A stretch of 64,000 bases of DNA from Ruminococcus sp. AM22-13 (GCF_003471165.1 NZ_QRIL01000011.1:44789-108788); one strand, 5' to 3'. Numbered from the stretch's first letter, positions 1 to 8,807 are shown. A program made the numbers and translations. The notes: generated by a model not told the origin, from the letters alone.

Positions 1-47
1 ATAACTGTAGCAACACGTCCTGATCCAACAGTACGTCCACCTTCACG
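1..47. repeat. Probable att site: copy of the tuf 3' end
   Basis: These 47 bases are identical to 4098-4144, the last codons of tuf. After base 47 the sequence no longer matches tuf. An exact copy of a conserved gene's 3' end on the far side of a group of accessory genes is the usual mark of integration by a tyrosine recombinase into that gene. The chromosomal flank, or a second element, lies left of the window, so the full length of the repeat is unknown. Confidence 0.75.
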
Positions 48-150
48 TTTGTGAGGTTCTTAAAATCTCATTATTTTCTGTGATTTTCGTGTCTTTATTG
101 TCCTGTGTTATAGGATTTCTACGCTATATTTCTGTTCTCTTCATTTTTTA

Positions 151-168
151 GTATCAAAACGGTATCAC
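151..168. repeat. Subterminal inverted repeat, left end of element
   Basis: GTATCAAAACGGTATCAC is, in reverse complement, closely similar to the GGCACCGTTTTGGCACCG sequence at 3869-3886. Both contain ACCGTTTTG. The two copies sit inside the two att copies in opposite orientation, where arm-type recombinase or excisionase sites would be expected. This is inference from position and similarity only. Confidence 0.45.
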
Positions 169-220
169 AGCCAGATTTTCATGAGCTGTCAACTTTCCGG
201 TGGCAGATTCCCACCTTGAC

Positions 221-240
221 TGTTATAATCGAAACATGGG
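221..240 (+). promoter_or_regulatory. Extended -10 promoter of the small toxin gene
   Basis: TGTTATAAT (221-229) is a consensus extended -10 element. There is no good -35 box at the usual distance. Initiation about seven bases downstream would start the RNA near 236-238, exactly where the sequence complementary to the transcript's 3' region begins. Confidence 0.6.
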
Positions 241-345
241 TGCTATCATAACGGTAGGCGGTTAGTCCTTCAGCAGAGGGTTGCAGAGTGCCAGTGGCAC
301 TCGTTTTGCAACGACCGAAGTGAAACGGAGACCTGTGACCCTCTG
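238..345 (+). promoter_or_regulatory. Highly structured 5' leader of toxin mRNA
   Basis: The leader of about 155 nt folds into nested stems: CAGAGGGT (274-281) with ACCCTCTG (338-345), GTTGCA (280-285) with TGCAAC (307-312), and GAGTGCC (286-292) with GGCACTC (296-302). Its extreme 5' end (238-268) can also pair with 542-567 downstream of the coding region: GGGTGCTA with the TAGCACTC side, and CGGTTAGTCC with GGACTAACCG. Long-range 5'-3' pairing of this kind keeps known type I toxin mRNAs in a translation-inert form. Confidence 0.55.
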
Positions 346-393
346 ATTACATAGAAACTCGAAAGAGAATCCACTGGAAAGGAGGGCTAAGCC

Positions 394-492
394 ATGAGTA
401 TTGTTGATTTTATAGCAGTAGTGAGCTTCGGCTTAACCTGCTTTGGTCTTGGATATACCTTTGGCAAGGATAATAATAAACCACAAAAATAG
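394..492 (+). CDS. Small hydrophobic peptide, probable type I toxin (holin-like)
   Basis: A 32-aa protein with a single membrane-spanning segment (about residues 4-24, starting MSIVDFIAVVSFGL) and a charged, Lys/Asn-rich tail (GKDNNKPQK). The AAAGGAGGG ribosome-binding site lies 8-9 bases before the ATG. Size, one membrane helix, polar tail, long structured leader and an overlapping convergent antisense promoter are the hallmarks of TxpA/BsrG/Fst-type holin-like toxins, which damage the membrane when made in excess. It sits at the edge of an integrated element, where such a module could stabilise the element. The family assignment is inference; the reading frame and its signals are directly visible. 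Confidence 0.6.
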   Translation: MSIVDFIAVVSFGLTCFGLGYTFGKDNNKPQK

Positions 493-574
493 CCGCCCTG
501 GTCTGGTAAACTAAGCGGCAATTTTTGTCAAAACATATATCGGACTAACCGTCTATCGGTAGCACTCTTTTTCT
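484..574 (-). ncRNA. Antisense RNA, probable type I antitoxin
   Basis: The predicted RNA of about 90 nt starts near 574 from the promoter at 581-609. It runs antisense to the toxin mRNA 3' region and ends at a GCCGC/GCGGC hairpin followed by TATTTTTG (minus strand), so it overlaps the last few toxin codons. Its 5' part (542-567 region) also resembles the 5' end of the toxin mRNA, so it could compete with the mRNA's own long-range pairing as well as form a duplex with its 3' end. The same hairpin can terminate the toxin mRNA from the other side. Confidence 0.6.
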
Positions 575-580
575 ATAATC

Positions 581-609
581 ATATTAGCACGCATGTGTGA
601 AAATGTCAA
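581..609 (-). promoter_or_regulatory. Promoter of antisense RNA
   Basis: On the minus strand TTGACA (604-609) and TAATAT (581-586) are separated by exactly 17 bp, a near-consensus sigma-A promoter. It fires toward the toxin gene, with no reading frame of its own downstream. It is clearly closer to consensus than the toxin promoter, as expected for an antitoxin RNA kept in excess. It overlaps the 3' end of the adjacent regulator gene (stop at 606). Confidence 0.75.
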
Positions 610-1562
610 AAATTTTCTTCATTCTCTTGGTTATTAATCTCCTTAATCAGCTGTACTGCCTTCTCTGCATCATCGGTTTTCACGAATATATCCACACCAT
701 ATATTCCAAATCCAGGTGCCCCATGCATTGCAACATTCGCACCTGCTTCCTGTGAAAAAGCTGCTATTCCATTTTGCTTTAACATTTCTACAAATTGTTC
801 TGTCTCTACTATATTCTGTGCATTATAAATTTTTGTCCATTCTACCTTAGATAGGGAAGTTTCCTTTTTCTCCTGAACATTTAACGAATTCTGGTTTCTT
901 TTTCGATTAATAAATGCCAAGAGCCTAAGAATAATAAATGCCACAATAATAATACCAATCAGAAATCCCAATGCTAATCGTGTTATCTGTGTTTCTGTAG
1001 CTCCCATTCTAAATAAGCATATACCATAGATGACGGTAAAAATTCCTGCAAATATCACACTGGTGAAAAAATCTCGCCATATAGTAGCACTTTTTGGCAA
1101 ACATTTATCCCATATTCCACTGTACACCATAATAGAGGCGTACAGGATTCCTCCTACCAAAGCAGTTGCTGTCTCTCCTAAAACCAAGCGAATATCCACA
1201 GTTAATAACATCTGAATAATAATCGCTAACACACTAATCACAAACATTGATGCAAATGCAAGATTTCCAGCCTTTAATGCTTTTTGTTTCACCCATCCTT
1301 CATACACCACAACTTTGTCCAGTGTTTCTTTCATCTCTTTATTCATAGTCTGGCTCCTTTCTCCATCCAGGAGCTCTCTCATCTCAACATCGTAATATTC
1401 AGCAAGTTGAACAAGTATACTGAGATCTGGCATATTTATTCCTGTTTCCCATCTGGAAACTGTTCTTGCAGATACCTCAAACTTCTCGGCAAGCTGCTCT
1501 TGCGTAAGATTCTTTTCTTTACGACATTGCTTTAAAAAAGCTCCAATCTTTTTTGTGTCCAT
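606..1562 (-). CDS. Membrane-bound XRE-family regulator with DUF2007-like tail
   Basis: A 318-aa protein in three parts. An N-terminal XRE helix-turn-helix (about residues 5-60, including SARTVSRWETG) is followed by four hydrophobic segments (about 105-240) and a C-terminal DUF2007-like signal-transducing domain (about 245-310; ends GVDIFVKTDDAEKAVQLI). The start MDTKK is chosen because GAGAGG precedes it by 7 bases; an upstream in-frame Met has no such site. It is the last gene of an operon with four small membrane proteins and probably senses membrane state or an adjacent membrane partner to control that operon. DUF2007 is recognised by pattern only. Confidence 0.7.
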   Translation of the reverse strand: MDTKKIGAFLKQCRKEKNLTQEQLAEKFEVSARTVSRWETGINMPDLSILVQLAEYYDVEMRELLDGERSQTMNKEMKETLDKVVVYEGWVKQKALKAGNLAFASMFVISVLAIIIQMLLTVDIRLVLGETATALVGGILYASIMVYSGIWDKCLPKSATIWRDFFTSVIFAGIFTVIYGICLFRMGATETQITRLALGFLIGIIIVAFIILRLLAFINRKRNQNSLNVQEKKETSLSKVEWTKIYNAQNIVETEQFVEMLKQNGIAAFSQEAGANVAMHGAPGFGIYGVDIFVKTDDAEKAVQLIKEINNQENEENF

Positions 1563-1712
1563 GTCTCTACCTCTCTTCCACTTACAGCTTACCAATATGT
1601 ATCAAAATTACCACGACATAAAACGAGAATCCGCTAATTTTCAACCGGACATCGTATGTCTAAAACAAATAAACGGTATTTTCACCCCAAAAGCATTCTA
1701 TTCCTCTATAAA

Positions 1713-2027
1713 TTAACCTTCTCTTTTATGTCTATCCATAAGTAGCAGAATAAACATAACAAACCATATCACCCATGCAATTAAACAACCGATTCCTATA
1801 TGCCAAATATCTATAATCATTCCAGCAATAAAAGGAATTGACATAAACATCATTCTCTTCCCATATGCCTTACACATAGCATTTTCATCATATTTCTTTC
1901 GTTCTTCTGCTGATTTCATATTATAACCAGACAAGAATTTAGATGCTTGTCCCTTTGACCTATAAAACCATATTCCAAATAAAAACATAATCACTGCCAT
2001 TGCAAAGTCAAAAACAATATAGAACAT
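1713..2027 (-). CDS. DUF3784-like small membrane protein
   Basis: About 104 aa with a hydrophobic N-terminal segment (MFYIVFDFAMAVIMFLFGIW), a central soluble loop (about 25-60, including YNMKSAEERKKYDE) and two C-terminal hydrophobic segments. The MSAEE.KKYD-type loop between membrane helices is typical of DUF3784 proteins, common in Firmicutes and of unknown function. The start is placed at MFYIV because GAAAGGAAG precedes it; a longer frame would overlap the upstream gene's 3' end. It lies between the DUF6019-like gene and the HTH regulator in the same orientation. Confidence 0.65.
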   Translation of the reverse strand: MFYIVFDFAMAVIMFLFGIWFYRSKGQASKFLSGYNMKSAEERKKYDENAMCKAYGKRMMFMSIPFIAGMIIDIWHIGIGCLIAWVIWFVMFILLLMDRHKREG

Positions 2028-2064
2028 ATAATGCTTCCTTTCAGTCAATTCCACAAACTTGAAG

Positions 2065-2256
2065 TTATTGATCTTCTGAATCCAATCCAAGTTCTTTCAA
2101 CTCTTTTTCGTTTTGGATATCTTCATCAGTTTTCTTTCCAGTGATAGCACTGTAGGCTTCTTTGATGCCATTTTTCACTGCCCATTTGATAACGAAATAC
2201 AGTGCAATCAAAATAACAATTGCGGTTCCACCGCTTATACCTAATTCATTCCACAT
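2065..2256 (-). CDS. DUF6019-like single-pass membrane protein
   Basis: A 63-aa protein with one hydrophobic helix (about 9-28) followed by an amphipathic, charged tail (KKTDEDIQNEKELKELG). GGAGG precedes the ATG by 8 bases. The small size, N-terminal helix and acidic tail match DUF6019-type proteins that accompany SdpI and DUF3784 genes in Clostridia. Function unknown. Pattern-based assignment; the coding call itself is well supported by the ribosome-binding site and operon position. Confidence 0.6.
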   Translation of the reverse strand: MWNELGISGGTAIVILIALYFVIKWAVKNGIKEAYSAITGKKTDEDIQNEKELKELGLDSEDQ

Positions 2257-2305
2257 AATTCAATCCTCCAACTTCCGATTTTCATTTCCGCCAATTGGAA
2301 ATTAG

Positions 2306-2671
2306 CTATTTTTTCATTCCTTGCTTTGTAAAATGTTTATGCAACAAAAATTCTGTCGGAATAATTGTAAGCACCATAATTCCTAATTGTAAAAACACCA
2401 AATAAACAGAAATCATTTCAAAGTTTGTATCATCTTTCGTTAAAATCAAAATAAAAATCGATAGTATCACCAGGATGATTCCTAAAACAAAGTTTATCCA
2501 GCCCCAACACCTGTGTGCATATCTCCATGTTTCATCATTCATCCTTGACATAGTAGTTCGATATCCCGAACTCCCCTGCCGATCTTTAGGAGGCTTATCT
2601 TTCCACGTATATCCCAATATAATCATAGATAACGGTACTAAAAGTGAACACACAGATAAAAATATAAACAT
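2306..2671 (-). CDS. SdpI-like membrane protein
   Basis: A 121-aa protein with three to four hydrophobic segments and the signature YRTTMSRMNDETWRYAHR followed by a W.N motif, characteristic of the SdpI family (named for the Bacillus subtilis SdpI immunity protein against the SdpC killing toxin). AGGAG lies 9 bases before the ATG. In this operon it may give protection against a membrane-active peptide, or sense one together with the membrane-bound HTH regulator. No SdpC-like toxin is visible nearby, so the immunity role is inference. Confidence 0.75.
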   Translation of the reverse strand: MFIFLSVCSLLVPLSMIILGYTWKDKPPKDRQGSSGYRTTMSRMNDETWRYAHRCWGWINFVLGIILVILSIFILILTKDDTNFEMISVYLVFLQLGIMVLTIIPTEFLLHKHFTKQGMKK

Positions 2672-2726
2672 TACAGAGATCTCCTCTCAACTTCTGATTA
2701 ATTTGCTCTAAAGACTGAAGTTGTCA

Positions 2727-3071
2727 TCAAATAAACCCTACCCATATTCCAACCGCTATAAGTATCATACCTAATATTCTTCCGATAAATCTCGCCTTTT
2801 TATTTCCAAATAAAGCAGTTGTTTCTGGAGTAGTAAATGGAAGCAAAACAACAGTGACCCCCATTACTATAATTCCACTTCCAATCATGCAATTGCAACT
2901 TGACACAACACCATAAAACATAGCTAAAAACCCTAAAATAATGCCCGAAATGAAATATTTAATTTTATGTCTATCTTTTTCAATTATCTTTCTATAGCTG
3001 TTTTCGCACTCACTGCTACAAAATTCCAAATTACTACCTAATTCTTTGCCACAATATCTATATTTTTTCAT
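2727..3071 (-). CDS. Zinc-ribbon-like protein with membrane helices
   Basis: About 114 aa. The N-terminus (YRYCGKELGSNLEFCSSEC) resembles the small zinc ribbon of DUF2116-type proteins but keeps only three of the usual four cysteines. A basic stretch and three hydrophobic segments follow (about 35-110). The start at MKKYRY is chosen because GAGGAAG lies 5 bases upstream; an earlier in-frame ATG has no clear site. It is probably the first gene of the five-gene operon that ends with the HTH regulator. Function unknown. Confidence 0.6.
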   Translation of the reverse strand: MKKYRYCGKELGSNLEFCSSECENSYRKIIEKDRHKIKYFISGIILGFLAMFYGVVSSCNCMIGSGIIVMGVTVVLLPFTTPETTALFGNKKARFIGRILGMILIAVGIWVGFI

Positions 3072-3185
3072 AGTAACTTCCTCGATAATTTTCAAAATTT
3101 TATCCAAAAGCTCTCAATTTGTCTTTACTTTATTCTACCATAATTCATTTTAAAATACTATTCCAATATACACAAAACAGAAAAA

Positions 3186-3208
3186 GCGATCTTTTCGACC
3201 GCCTTTTT
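3186..3208. terminator. Bidirectional terminator hairpin
   Basis: GCGATC (3186-3191) and GACCGC (3197-3202) form a short stem (one G-U pair) flanked by A and T runs on both sides. It would end transcripts of the truncated minus-strand gene at 3260 and insulate the small-membrane-protein operon. Confidence 0.55.
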
Positions 3209-3259
3209 CCACCTACATATATATCGTATTTTTCAATACAATTTCTTCTGCACTGGATT

Positions 3260-3482
3260 TTATCTCTCCATTTCTCTGTTTTTTGATTTACTTTTCTTAC
3301 GTTGCTGATTCTCCATCTCACTCTTTTTTATTCCCCATGCCAATCTTTCGTGAATACTTCCCTTTGGCATTTGTTCCATCCGTCGCTTTTCTTCCAGAGC
3401 TTTCTCGTTTTGAATATCCTGCTGTATTGCCGCATCTGCAGTTTCTATTCCAAGAACACGCACAACACGATCATACCTATTA
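3260..3482 (-). pseudogene. 3' remnant of an accessory gene
   Basis: An open frame encodes a charged, helix-rich C-terminus (QNEKALEEKRRMEQMPKG, then KKSKSKNREMER) with a terminator just downstream. The composition is like the C-terminal tails of mobilisation proteins or relaxases, but there is no diagnostic motif. Upstream of about 3482 the frame runs antisense to the plus-strand remnant at 3483-3821, so the 5' part of this gene appears to be lost. Identity unknown. Confidence 0.4.
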
Positions 3483-3821
3483 AGACTTGCGAATGAATTG
3501 CAAATTGATGTGAATGAGATATGTTCTGCCAGTCCATTTTCTGGCACAATTAAGGAAGAAGAGATTTATCCTACACTTCCAGACGGTTTAAATGGAGCAT
3601 TAGATGCAAGCCGTATAAAGACTTACTTAAAAAATTCTATGTACCCGTTGATGTATCTTTTCGGTAAGAACAGTATGCCTGATGTAGATAATCTGCTTAC
3701 ATCGTTCTATCAGCTTGATGATGAAGCCAGACAGGAAGTTGTGGAAACTATCCGTTTGAAGCTGCAATATCATCGTGATCCGGAACGTGCTGAACAAATC
3801 AAACAGATCAAAGGCTGTTAA
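3483..3821 (+). pseudogene. 3' remnant of a plus-strand gene, possible regulator
   Basis: The frame is open from before 3480 and encodes RLANELQIDVNEIC at the scar, then GALDASRIKTYLKNSM and DDEARQEVVETIRLKL up to a stop at 3819-3821. A strong terminator follows immediately. The only candidate start is a TTG at 3498 without a ribosome-binding site, so this is more likely the C-terminal part of a gene whose beginning was deleted. The LANELQIDVNEI stretch is reminiscent of XRE helix-turn-helix helices. Not recognised further. Confidence 0.4.
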
Positions 3822-3828
3822 AAAATTC

Positions 3829-3868
3829 ACTCCTGTGAATAACAAACATTCACAGGAGTTTCTTTTTT
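3829..3868 (+). terminator. Rho-independent terminator
   Basis: ACTCCTGTGAAT (3829-3840) and ATTCACAGGAGT (3848-3859) form a perfect 12-bp stem with a 7-base loop, followed by TTCTTTTTT. It terminates the plus-strand remnant ending at 3821. Confidence 0.9.
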
Positions 3869-3886
3869 GGCACCGTTTTGGCACCG
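3869..3886. repeat. Subterminal inverted repeat, right end of element
   Basis: GGCACCGTTTTGGCACCG contains a direct repeat of GGCACCG separated by TTTT. It matches the reverse complement of 151-168 at the other end of the element. See the left-end entry for its possible role. Confidence 0.45.
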
Positions 3887-3994
3887 CTGGTCTGATTTTT
3901 CAATTCTAAATTTATCCGTATTTCATCTTACTGATAAATGTTTCGCTATTACTAATCTGATAAATTTACGAACAATTCTTTTCTTAGAGTACAG

Positions 3995-4024
3995 AAAAAC
4001 CCCGGAAACCTTACGGTTCCGGGG
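3995..4024 (-). terminator. tuf terminator
   Basis: On the minus strand CCCCGGAACC and GGTTTCCGGGG pair around GTAA and are followed by TTTTT. It lies about 65 bases after the tuf stop codon. If the element boundary is the 47-bp repeat, this terminator belongs to the inserted DNA and replaces the original one. Confidence 0.9.
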
Positions 4025-4090
4025 TATCTTACGTTTGGACACAATGTACCTTGCGGTACTCTATATTTATATTAAGATGTTATGCTAAAA

Positions 4091-5284
4091 TTATTCGATA
4101 ACTGTAGCAACACGTCCTGATCCAACAGTACGTCCACCTTCACGGATAGCGAAAGTAAGACCCTGAGCCATAGCGATTGGGTGGATCAGTTCGATTGTCA
4201 TTTCGATGTTATCTCCAGGCATGCACATTTCTGTTCCTTCTGGAAGGTTGCAAACACCTGTTACGTCTGTTGTTCTGAAGTAGAACTGTGGACGATAGTT
4301 GTTGAAGAATGGAGTATGACGTCCACCTTCATCTTTTGTCAGAACGTAAACCTGAGCTGTGAATTTTGTATGGCATGTAAGTGTTCCTGGTTTAGCAAGA
4401 ACCTGTCCACGCTCGATTTCGTTTCTCTGAACACCACGAAGAAGTGCACCGATGTTATCACCAGCCTGAGCTTCATCAAGGAGTTTACGGAACATTTCGA
4501 TACCAGTTACAACAACTTTACGTGTTTCTTCTTTGATACCAACGATTTCAACTTCGTCAGATACGTGAAGTACACCAGCCTCTACTCTACCAGTAGCAAC
4601 TGTACCACGTCCTGTGATAGAGAATACGTCCTCTACAGGCATTACGAATGGTTTATCTGTATCACGCTGTGGGTCTGGAATGTAGCTGTCAACAGCATCC
4701 ATAAGTTCCATGATCTTGTCGCCCCATTCGCTGCTCGGATCTTCAAGAGCTTTAAGAGCTGATCCACGGATAACCGGGATGTCATCTCCTGGGAAGTCAT
4801 ACTCGCTTAAGAGTTCACGAATTTCCATTTCTACCAGTTCAAGAAGTTCTTCATCATCAACCATATCACATTTGTTCATGAATACAACGATGTAAGGAAC
4901 ACCTACCTGACGGGAAAGAAGGATGTGCTCTTTAGTCTGAGCCATAACACCATCTGTAGCAGCAACAACGAGGATAGCACCATCCATCTGAGCTGCACCT
5001 GTGATCATGTTCTTAACGTAGTCAGCATGGCCTGGGCAGTCAACGTGTGCATAGTGTCTATGCTCTGTTTCATACTCAACGTGTGCTGTAGAAATTGTGA
5101 TACCACGTTCTCTTTCTTCCGGAGCTTTATCGATATTAGCGAAATCTGTAGCTGTGTTACCAGCAACTCTTTCAGACAGAACTTTTGTGATAGCTGCTGT
5201 TAAAGTTGTTTTACCATGGTCAACGTGTCCGATGGTACCAATGTTACAATGCGGTTTTGTTCTCTCAAACTTAGCTTTTGCCAT
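4091..5284 (-). CDS. tuf: Elongation factor Tu
   Basis: A 397-aa GTPase that delivers aminoacyl-tRNA to the ribosome. Visible motifs: P-loop [10 protein letters not shown] (about 19-28), switch [18 protein letters not shown], and the C-terminal domain ending [21 protein letters not shown] lies 10 bases before the ATG. It is the last gene of the rpsL-rpsG-fusA-tuf block but has its own promoter at 5364-5392. The last 47 bp of the coding strand are duplicated at 1-47, so the gene is the apparent integration target of the element on its 3' side. The coding sequence itself is intact. Confidence 0.99.
   Translation of the reverse strand: MAKAKFERTKPHCNIGTIGHVDHGKTTLTAAITKVLSERVAGNTATDFANIDKAPEERERGITISTAHVEYETEHRHYAHVDCPGHADYVKNMITGAAQMDGAILVVAATDGVMAQTKEHILLSRQVGVPYIVVFMNKCDMVDDEELLELVEMEIRELLSEYDFPGDDIPVIRGSALKALEDPSSEWGDKIMELMDAVDSYIPDPQRDTDKPFVMPVEDVFSITGRGTVATGRVEAGVLHVSDEVEIVGIKEETRKVVVTGIEMFRKLLDEAQAGDNIGALLRGVQRNEIERGQVLAKPGTLTCHTKFTAQVYVLTKDEGGRHTPFFNNYRPQFYFRTTDVTGVCNLPEGTEMCMPGDNIEMTIELIHPIAMAQGLTFAIREGGRTVGSGRVATVIE
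4098..4144. repeat. att core inside the tuf 3' end
   Basis: Exact match to 1-47. It encodes the conserved [16 protein letters not shown] tail of EF-Tu, so insertion leaves the protein unchanged because the element supplies the same sequence. Target choice in a highly conserved coding end is typical of site-specific integrating elements. Confidence 0.75.
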
Positions 5285-5363
5285 TTTAAAACGTCCTCCT
5301 TAAAACATTTGGCTCTTATATTATTATAGAGCGCCTTTTTCGGTTTTAAACTTGCTATCCTTG

Positions 5364-5392
5364 ATTATATTGCATAACCAGAATATTTGCAA
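5364..5392 (-). promoter_or_regulatory. tuf promoter
   Basis: On the minus strand TTGCAA (5387-5392) and TATAAT (5364-5369) are separated by 17 bp. The leader of about 70 nt contains a small GCTCT/AAGAGC hairpin (about 5311-5333). EF-Tu can therefore be made independently of the upstream str operon transcript. Confidence 0.8.
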
Positions 5393-5513
5393 GCATTTTA
5401 TACAATTTGATAAGTTTCACACTATAAACAGTGTATCATTATCAATTGTTGTATCATTACAGTCCACACATTACTGAGAACATAGTGAACAGTAACTTTA
5501 TATCTCCTACACC

Positions 5514-5536
5514 CTGCCGGCTTTAAACACCGGCAG
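5514..5536 (-). other. Intergenic hairpin after fusA
   Basis: CTGCCGG (5514-5520) and CCGGCAG (5530-5536) form a GC-rich stem about 20 bases after the fusA stop. No T-run follows on either strand, so it is more likely an mRNA-end stabilising or processing hairpin than an intrinsic terminator. Confidence 0.5.
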
Positions 5537-5557
5537 ACTGCAGATGATCAATAATTA

Positions 5558-7678
5558 TCAGTCTTTCTTAGAAAGGATCTTTTCCTGTACAGACTTCGGA
5601 ACCTGCTCATATTTCTCAAAGAACATAGAGTAGTTACCACGTCCCTGTGTTCTGGAACGAAGGTCTGTAGCATATCCGAACATTTCGGAAAGCGGAACGT
5701 ATCCACGGATCATCTTACCACCGCCGATATCTTCCATACCCTCGATACGGCCACGACGAGAGTTGATGTCACCGATAACGTCACCCATGTAATCTTCTGG
5801 TGTAGTAACTTCGACCTTCATGATTGGCTCAAGAAGAACCGGAGCTGCTTTCTGCATAGCATCCTTGAATGCAAGAGAACCTGCAATGTGGAATGCCATT
5901 TCAGAAGAGTCGACTTCATGGTAAGAACCATCGTATACATTAGCATGTACGCCGACTACCGGGAATCCGCCAAGGATACCGGCTTTCATAGCCTCTTCGA
6001 TACCTTCACCAACTGCCGGGATGTATTCCTTCGGAATAGCACCACCAACAACTGTGGATTCGAACTTGTACAGTTCTTCTCCGTTGGCATCCATAGGTGT
6101 AAATTTAACTTTACAGTGACCATACTGTCCACGACCACCGGACTGTTTTGCATACTTGCTGTCTACATCAACAGGTTTGGTGATTGTTTCTTTGTAAGCA
6201 ACCTGAGGAGCACCTACGTTAGCCTCTACCTTGAATTCACGAAGGAGACGGTCAACGATGATATCCAGATGAAGCTCACCCATACCAGCGATAATGGTCT
6301 GTCCTGTTTCCTGATCTGTATGTGCACGGAATGTCGGGTCTTCTTCTGCAAGTTTTGCAAGAGCTTCACCAAGTTTTCCCTGTCCAGCTTTTGTCTTAGG
6401 CTCGATAGCGAGTTCGATAACTGGTTCTGGGAATTCCATGGACTCCAGGATTACCGGATGCTGCTCGTCACAGATTGTATCACCAGTTGTTGTGAATTTG
6501 AATCCGATAGCTGCAGCGATATCACCAGAATATACTTTATCAAGTTCCATACGTTTGTTAGCATGCATCTGAAGAATACGTCCAACACGTTCTTTCTTGT
6601 CCTTAGTAGCGTTAAGTACATAAGAACCGGAATTCATTGTACCGGAGTATACACGGAAATATGCAAGTTTACCAACGAATGGGTCTGTCATAATCTTAAA
6701 TGCCAGAGCTGAGAATGGTTCTTCATCAGAAGAATGTCTCACTACTTCGTTACCATCCAGATCAGTTCCCTGAATTGGAGGAATATCTGTAGGAGCCGGC
6801 ATATACTCAAGGATAGCATCAAGAAGTTTCTGAACACCTTTGTTTCTGTAAGCAGAACCACAGCAAACCGGAACAGCAGTACATTCGCATGTAGCTTTTC
6901 TTAATGTTGCTTTCAGTCTTTCTACAGTTGGTTCTTCACCTTCAAGATATTCCATCATTAAGTCGTCATCAAGCTCACAGATTTTCTCAACGAGCTCTGT
7001 ATGATAAAGCTCAGCATCTTCCTTCATGTCTTCAGGAATGTCAACGATGGAGATGTCATCACCTTTTTCATCGTTGTAGATGTAAGCTTTCATTTCGAAT
7101 AAGTCAATGATTCCTTTGAAATCATCTTCTTTTCCGATTGGCAGCTGTAAGCAGATTGCGTTTTTACCAAGACGAGTCTTGATCTGCTCTACTGCACCGT
7201 AGAAGTTTGCACCAAGGATATCCATCTTGTTGATGAATGCCATACGTGGTACATTGTAAGTGTCGGCCTGACGCCATACGTTTTCAGACTGCGGTTCAAC
7301 ACCACCCTTAGCACAGAAAACGCCGACAGCACCGTCAAGTACACGAAGAGAACGCTCAACTTCTACTGTGAAGTCAACGTGACCTGGGGTATCAATAATG
7401 TTGATACGATGTTCCAGAGCACCTGGCTTCGGTTTGCAGTTCTCTTCCAGAGTCCAGTGACATGTTGTAGCCGCTGAAGTGATTGTGATACCTCTTTCCT
7501 GCTCCTGTTCCATCCAGTCCATGGTAGCAGTACCTTCATGAGTATCACCAATCTTATAGTTGACACCTGTATAATACAGGATACGTTCTGTAAGAGTTGT
7601 TTTACCCGCATCGATATGAGCCATAATACCAATATTTCTGGTACGCTCTAATGGATATTCTCTTCCTTCTTTAGCCAA
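5558..7678 (-). CDS. fusA: Elongation factor G
   Basis: A 706-aa ribosomal translocase GTPase. The N-terminus carries [15 protein letters not shown] (P-loop), followed by [19 protein letters not shown] and NKMD; the C-terminal domain ends in a Lys-rich tail. The start is a TTG codon at 7676-7678 preceded by AGGAGG at 8-9 bases; no ATG or GTG fits the conserved N-terminus [17 protein letters not shown]. It follows rpsG by 17 bases and shares its transcript from the rpsL promoter. Length and motifs are normal. Confidence 0.98.
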   Translation of the reverse strand: MAKEGREYPLERTRNIGIMAHIDAGKTTLTERILYYTGVNYKIGDTHEGTATMDWMEQEQERGITITSAATTCHWTLEENCKPKPGALEHRINIIDTPGHVDFTVEVERSLRVLDGAVGVFCAKGGVEPQSENVWRQADTYNVPRMAFINKMDILGANFYGAVEQIKTRLGKNAICLQLPIGKEDDFKGIIDLFEMKAYIYNDEKGDDISIVDIPEDMKEDAELYHTELVEKICELDDDLMMEYLEGEEPTVERLKATLRKATCECTAVPVCCGSAYRNKGVQKLLDAILEYMPAPTDIPPIQGTDLDGNEVVRHSSDEEPFSALAFKIMTDPFVGKLAYFRVYSGTMNSGSYVLNATKDKKERVGRILQMHANKRMELDKVYSGDIAAAIGFKFTTTGDTICDEQHPVILESMEFPEPVIELAIEPKTKAGQGKLGEALAKLAEEDPTFRAHTDQETGQTIIAGMGELHLDIIVDRLLREFKVEANVGAPQVAYKETITKPVDVDSKYAKQSGGRGQYGHCKVKFTPMDANGEELYKFESTVVGGAIPKEYIPAVGEGIEEAMKAGILGGFPVVGVHANVYDGSYHEVDSSEMAFHIAGSLAFKDAMQKAAPVLLEPIMKVEVTTPEDYMGDVIGDINSRRGRIEGMEDIGGGKMIRGYVPLSEMFGYATDLRSRTQGRGNYSMFFEKYEQVPKSVQEKILSKKD

Positions 7679-7695
7679 TGGATTTTCCTCCTATA

Positions 7696-8301
<606 letters not shown>

Positions 8302-8390
8302 CTAGTCTTCCGTGAATTTTCGATTGATTAATTCCTGCTGTCCCAAACAATAGGATCAGCTCTTAAAATTCTTATGAAACCTTTTTAGAA

Positions 8391-8807
8391 TTATTTCTTT
8401 TTCGGTCTCTTAGCGCCGTATTTAGAACGGGCCTGTTTTCTGTTAGCAACACCTGCAGTATCAAGAGTACCTCTGATGATGTGGTATCTTGTACCAGGTA
8501 AGTCCTTAACCCTTCCACCACGGATAAGAACAACGCTATGCTCCTGAAGGTTGTGACCTTCTCCTGGGATGTAGCTTGTTACTTCGATTCCGTTGGAAAG
8601 ACGAACTCTGGCGATTTTTCTAAGAGCTGAGTTAGGCTTCTTAGGAGTTGCAGTCTTAACTGCTGTACAAACGCCACGTTTCTGTGGTGCAGACTGTTCA
8701 ACTGCTTTCTTTCTTAAAGAGTTGAATGTTTTCTGAAGAGCCGGAGCTGTAGATTTCTTTACAGTTGTCTGGCGTCCCTTTCTTACTAACTGGTTGAATG
8801 TTGGCAT
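8391..8807 (-). CDS. rpsL: 30S ribosomal protein S12
   Basis: A 138-aa decoding-centre protein starting [14 protein letters not shown]. The loop KKPNSALRK holds the lysine (about position 56) whose changes cause streptomycin resistance in other bacteria, and the second loop [13 protein letters not shown] is intact. The sequence looks wild type. First gene of the str operon, about 110 bases downstream of a consensus promoter. Confidence 0.99.
   Translation of the reverse strand: MPTFNQLVRKGRQTTVKKSTAPALQKTFNSLRKKAVEQSAPQKRGVCTAVKTATPKKPNSALRKIARVRLSNGIEVTSYIPGEGHNLQEHSVVLIRGGRVKDLPGTRYHIIRGTLDTAGVANRKQARSKYGAKRPKKK

Noticed and set aside
1..60. A second, truncated tuf gene at the window start
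   Set aside because: The match ends abruptly after 47 bases at a point inside a conserved region, and the adjoining DNA has no EF-Tu-like frame. An att duplication explains it better.
4181..5203. Several long plus-strand open frames opposite tuf, fusA, rpoB and rpoC
   Set aside because: They lack ribosome-binding sites, have Cys/Phe-rich compositions expected from antisense of highly expressed genes, and lie wholly within certain coding sequences.
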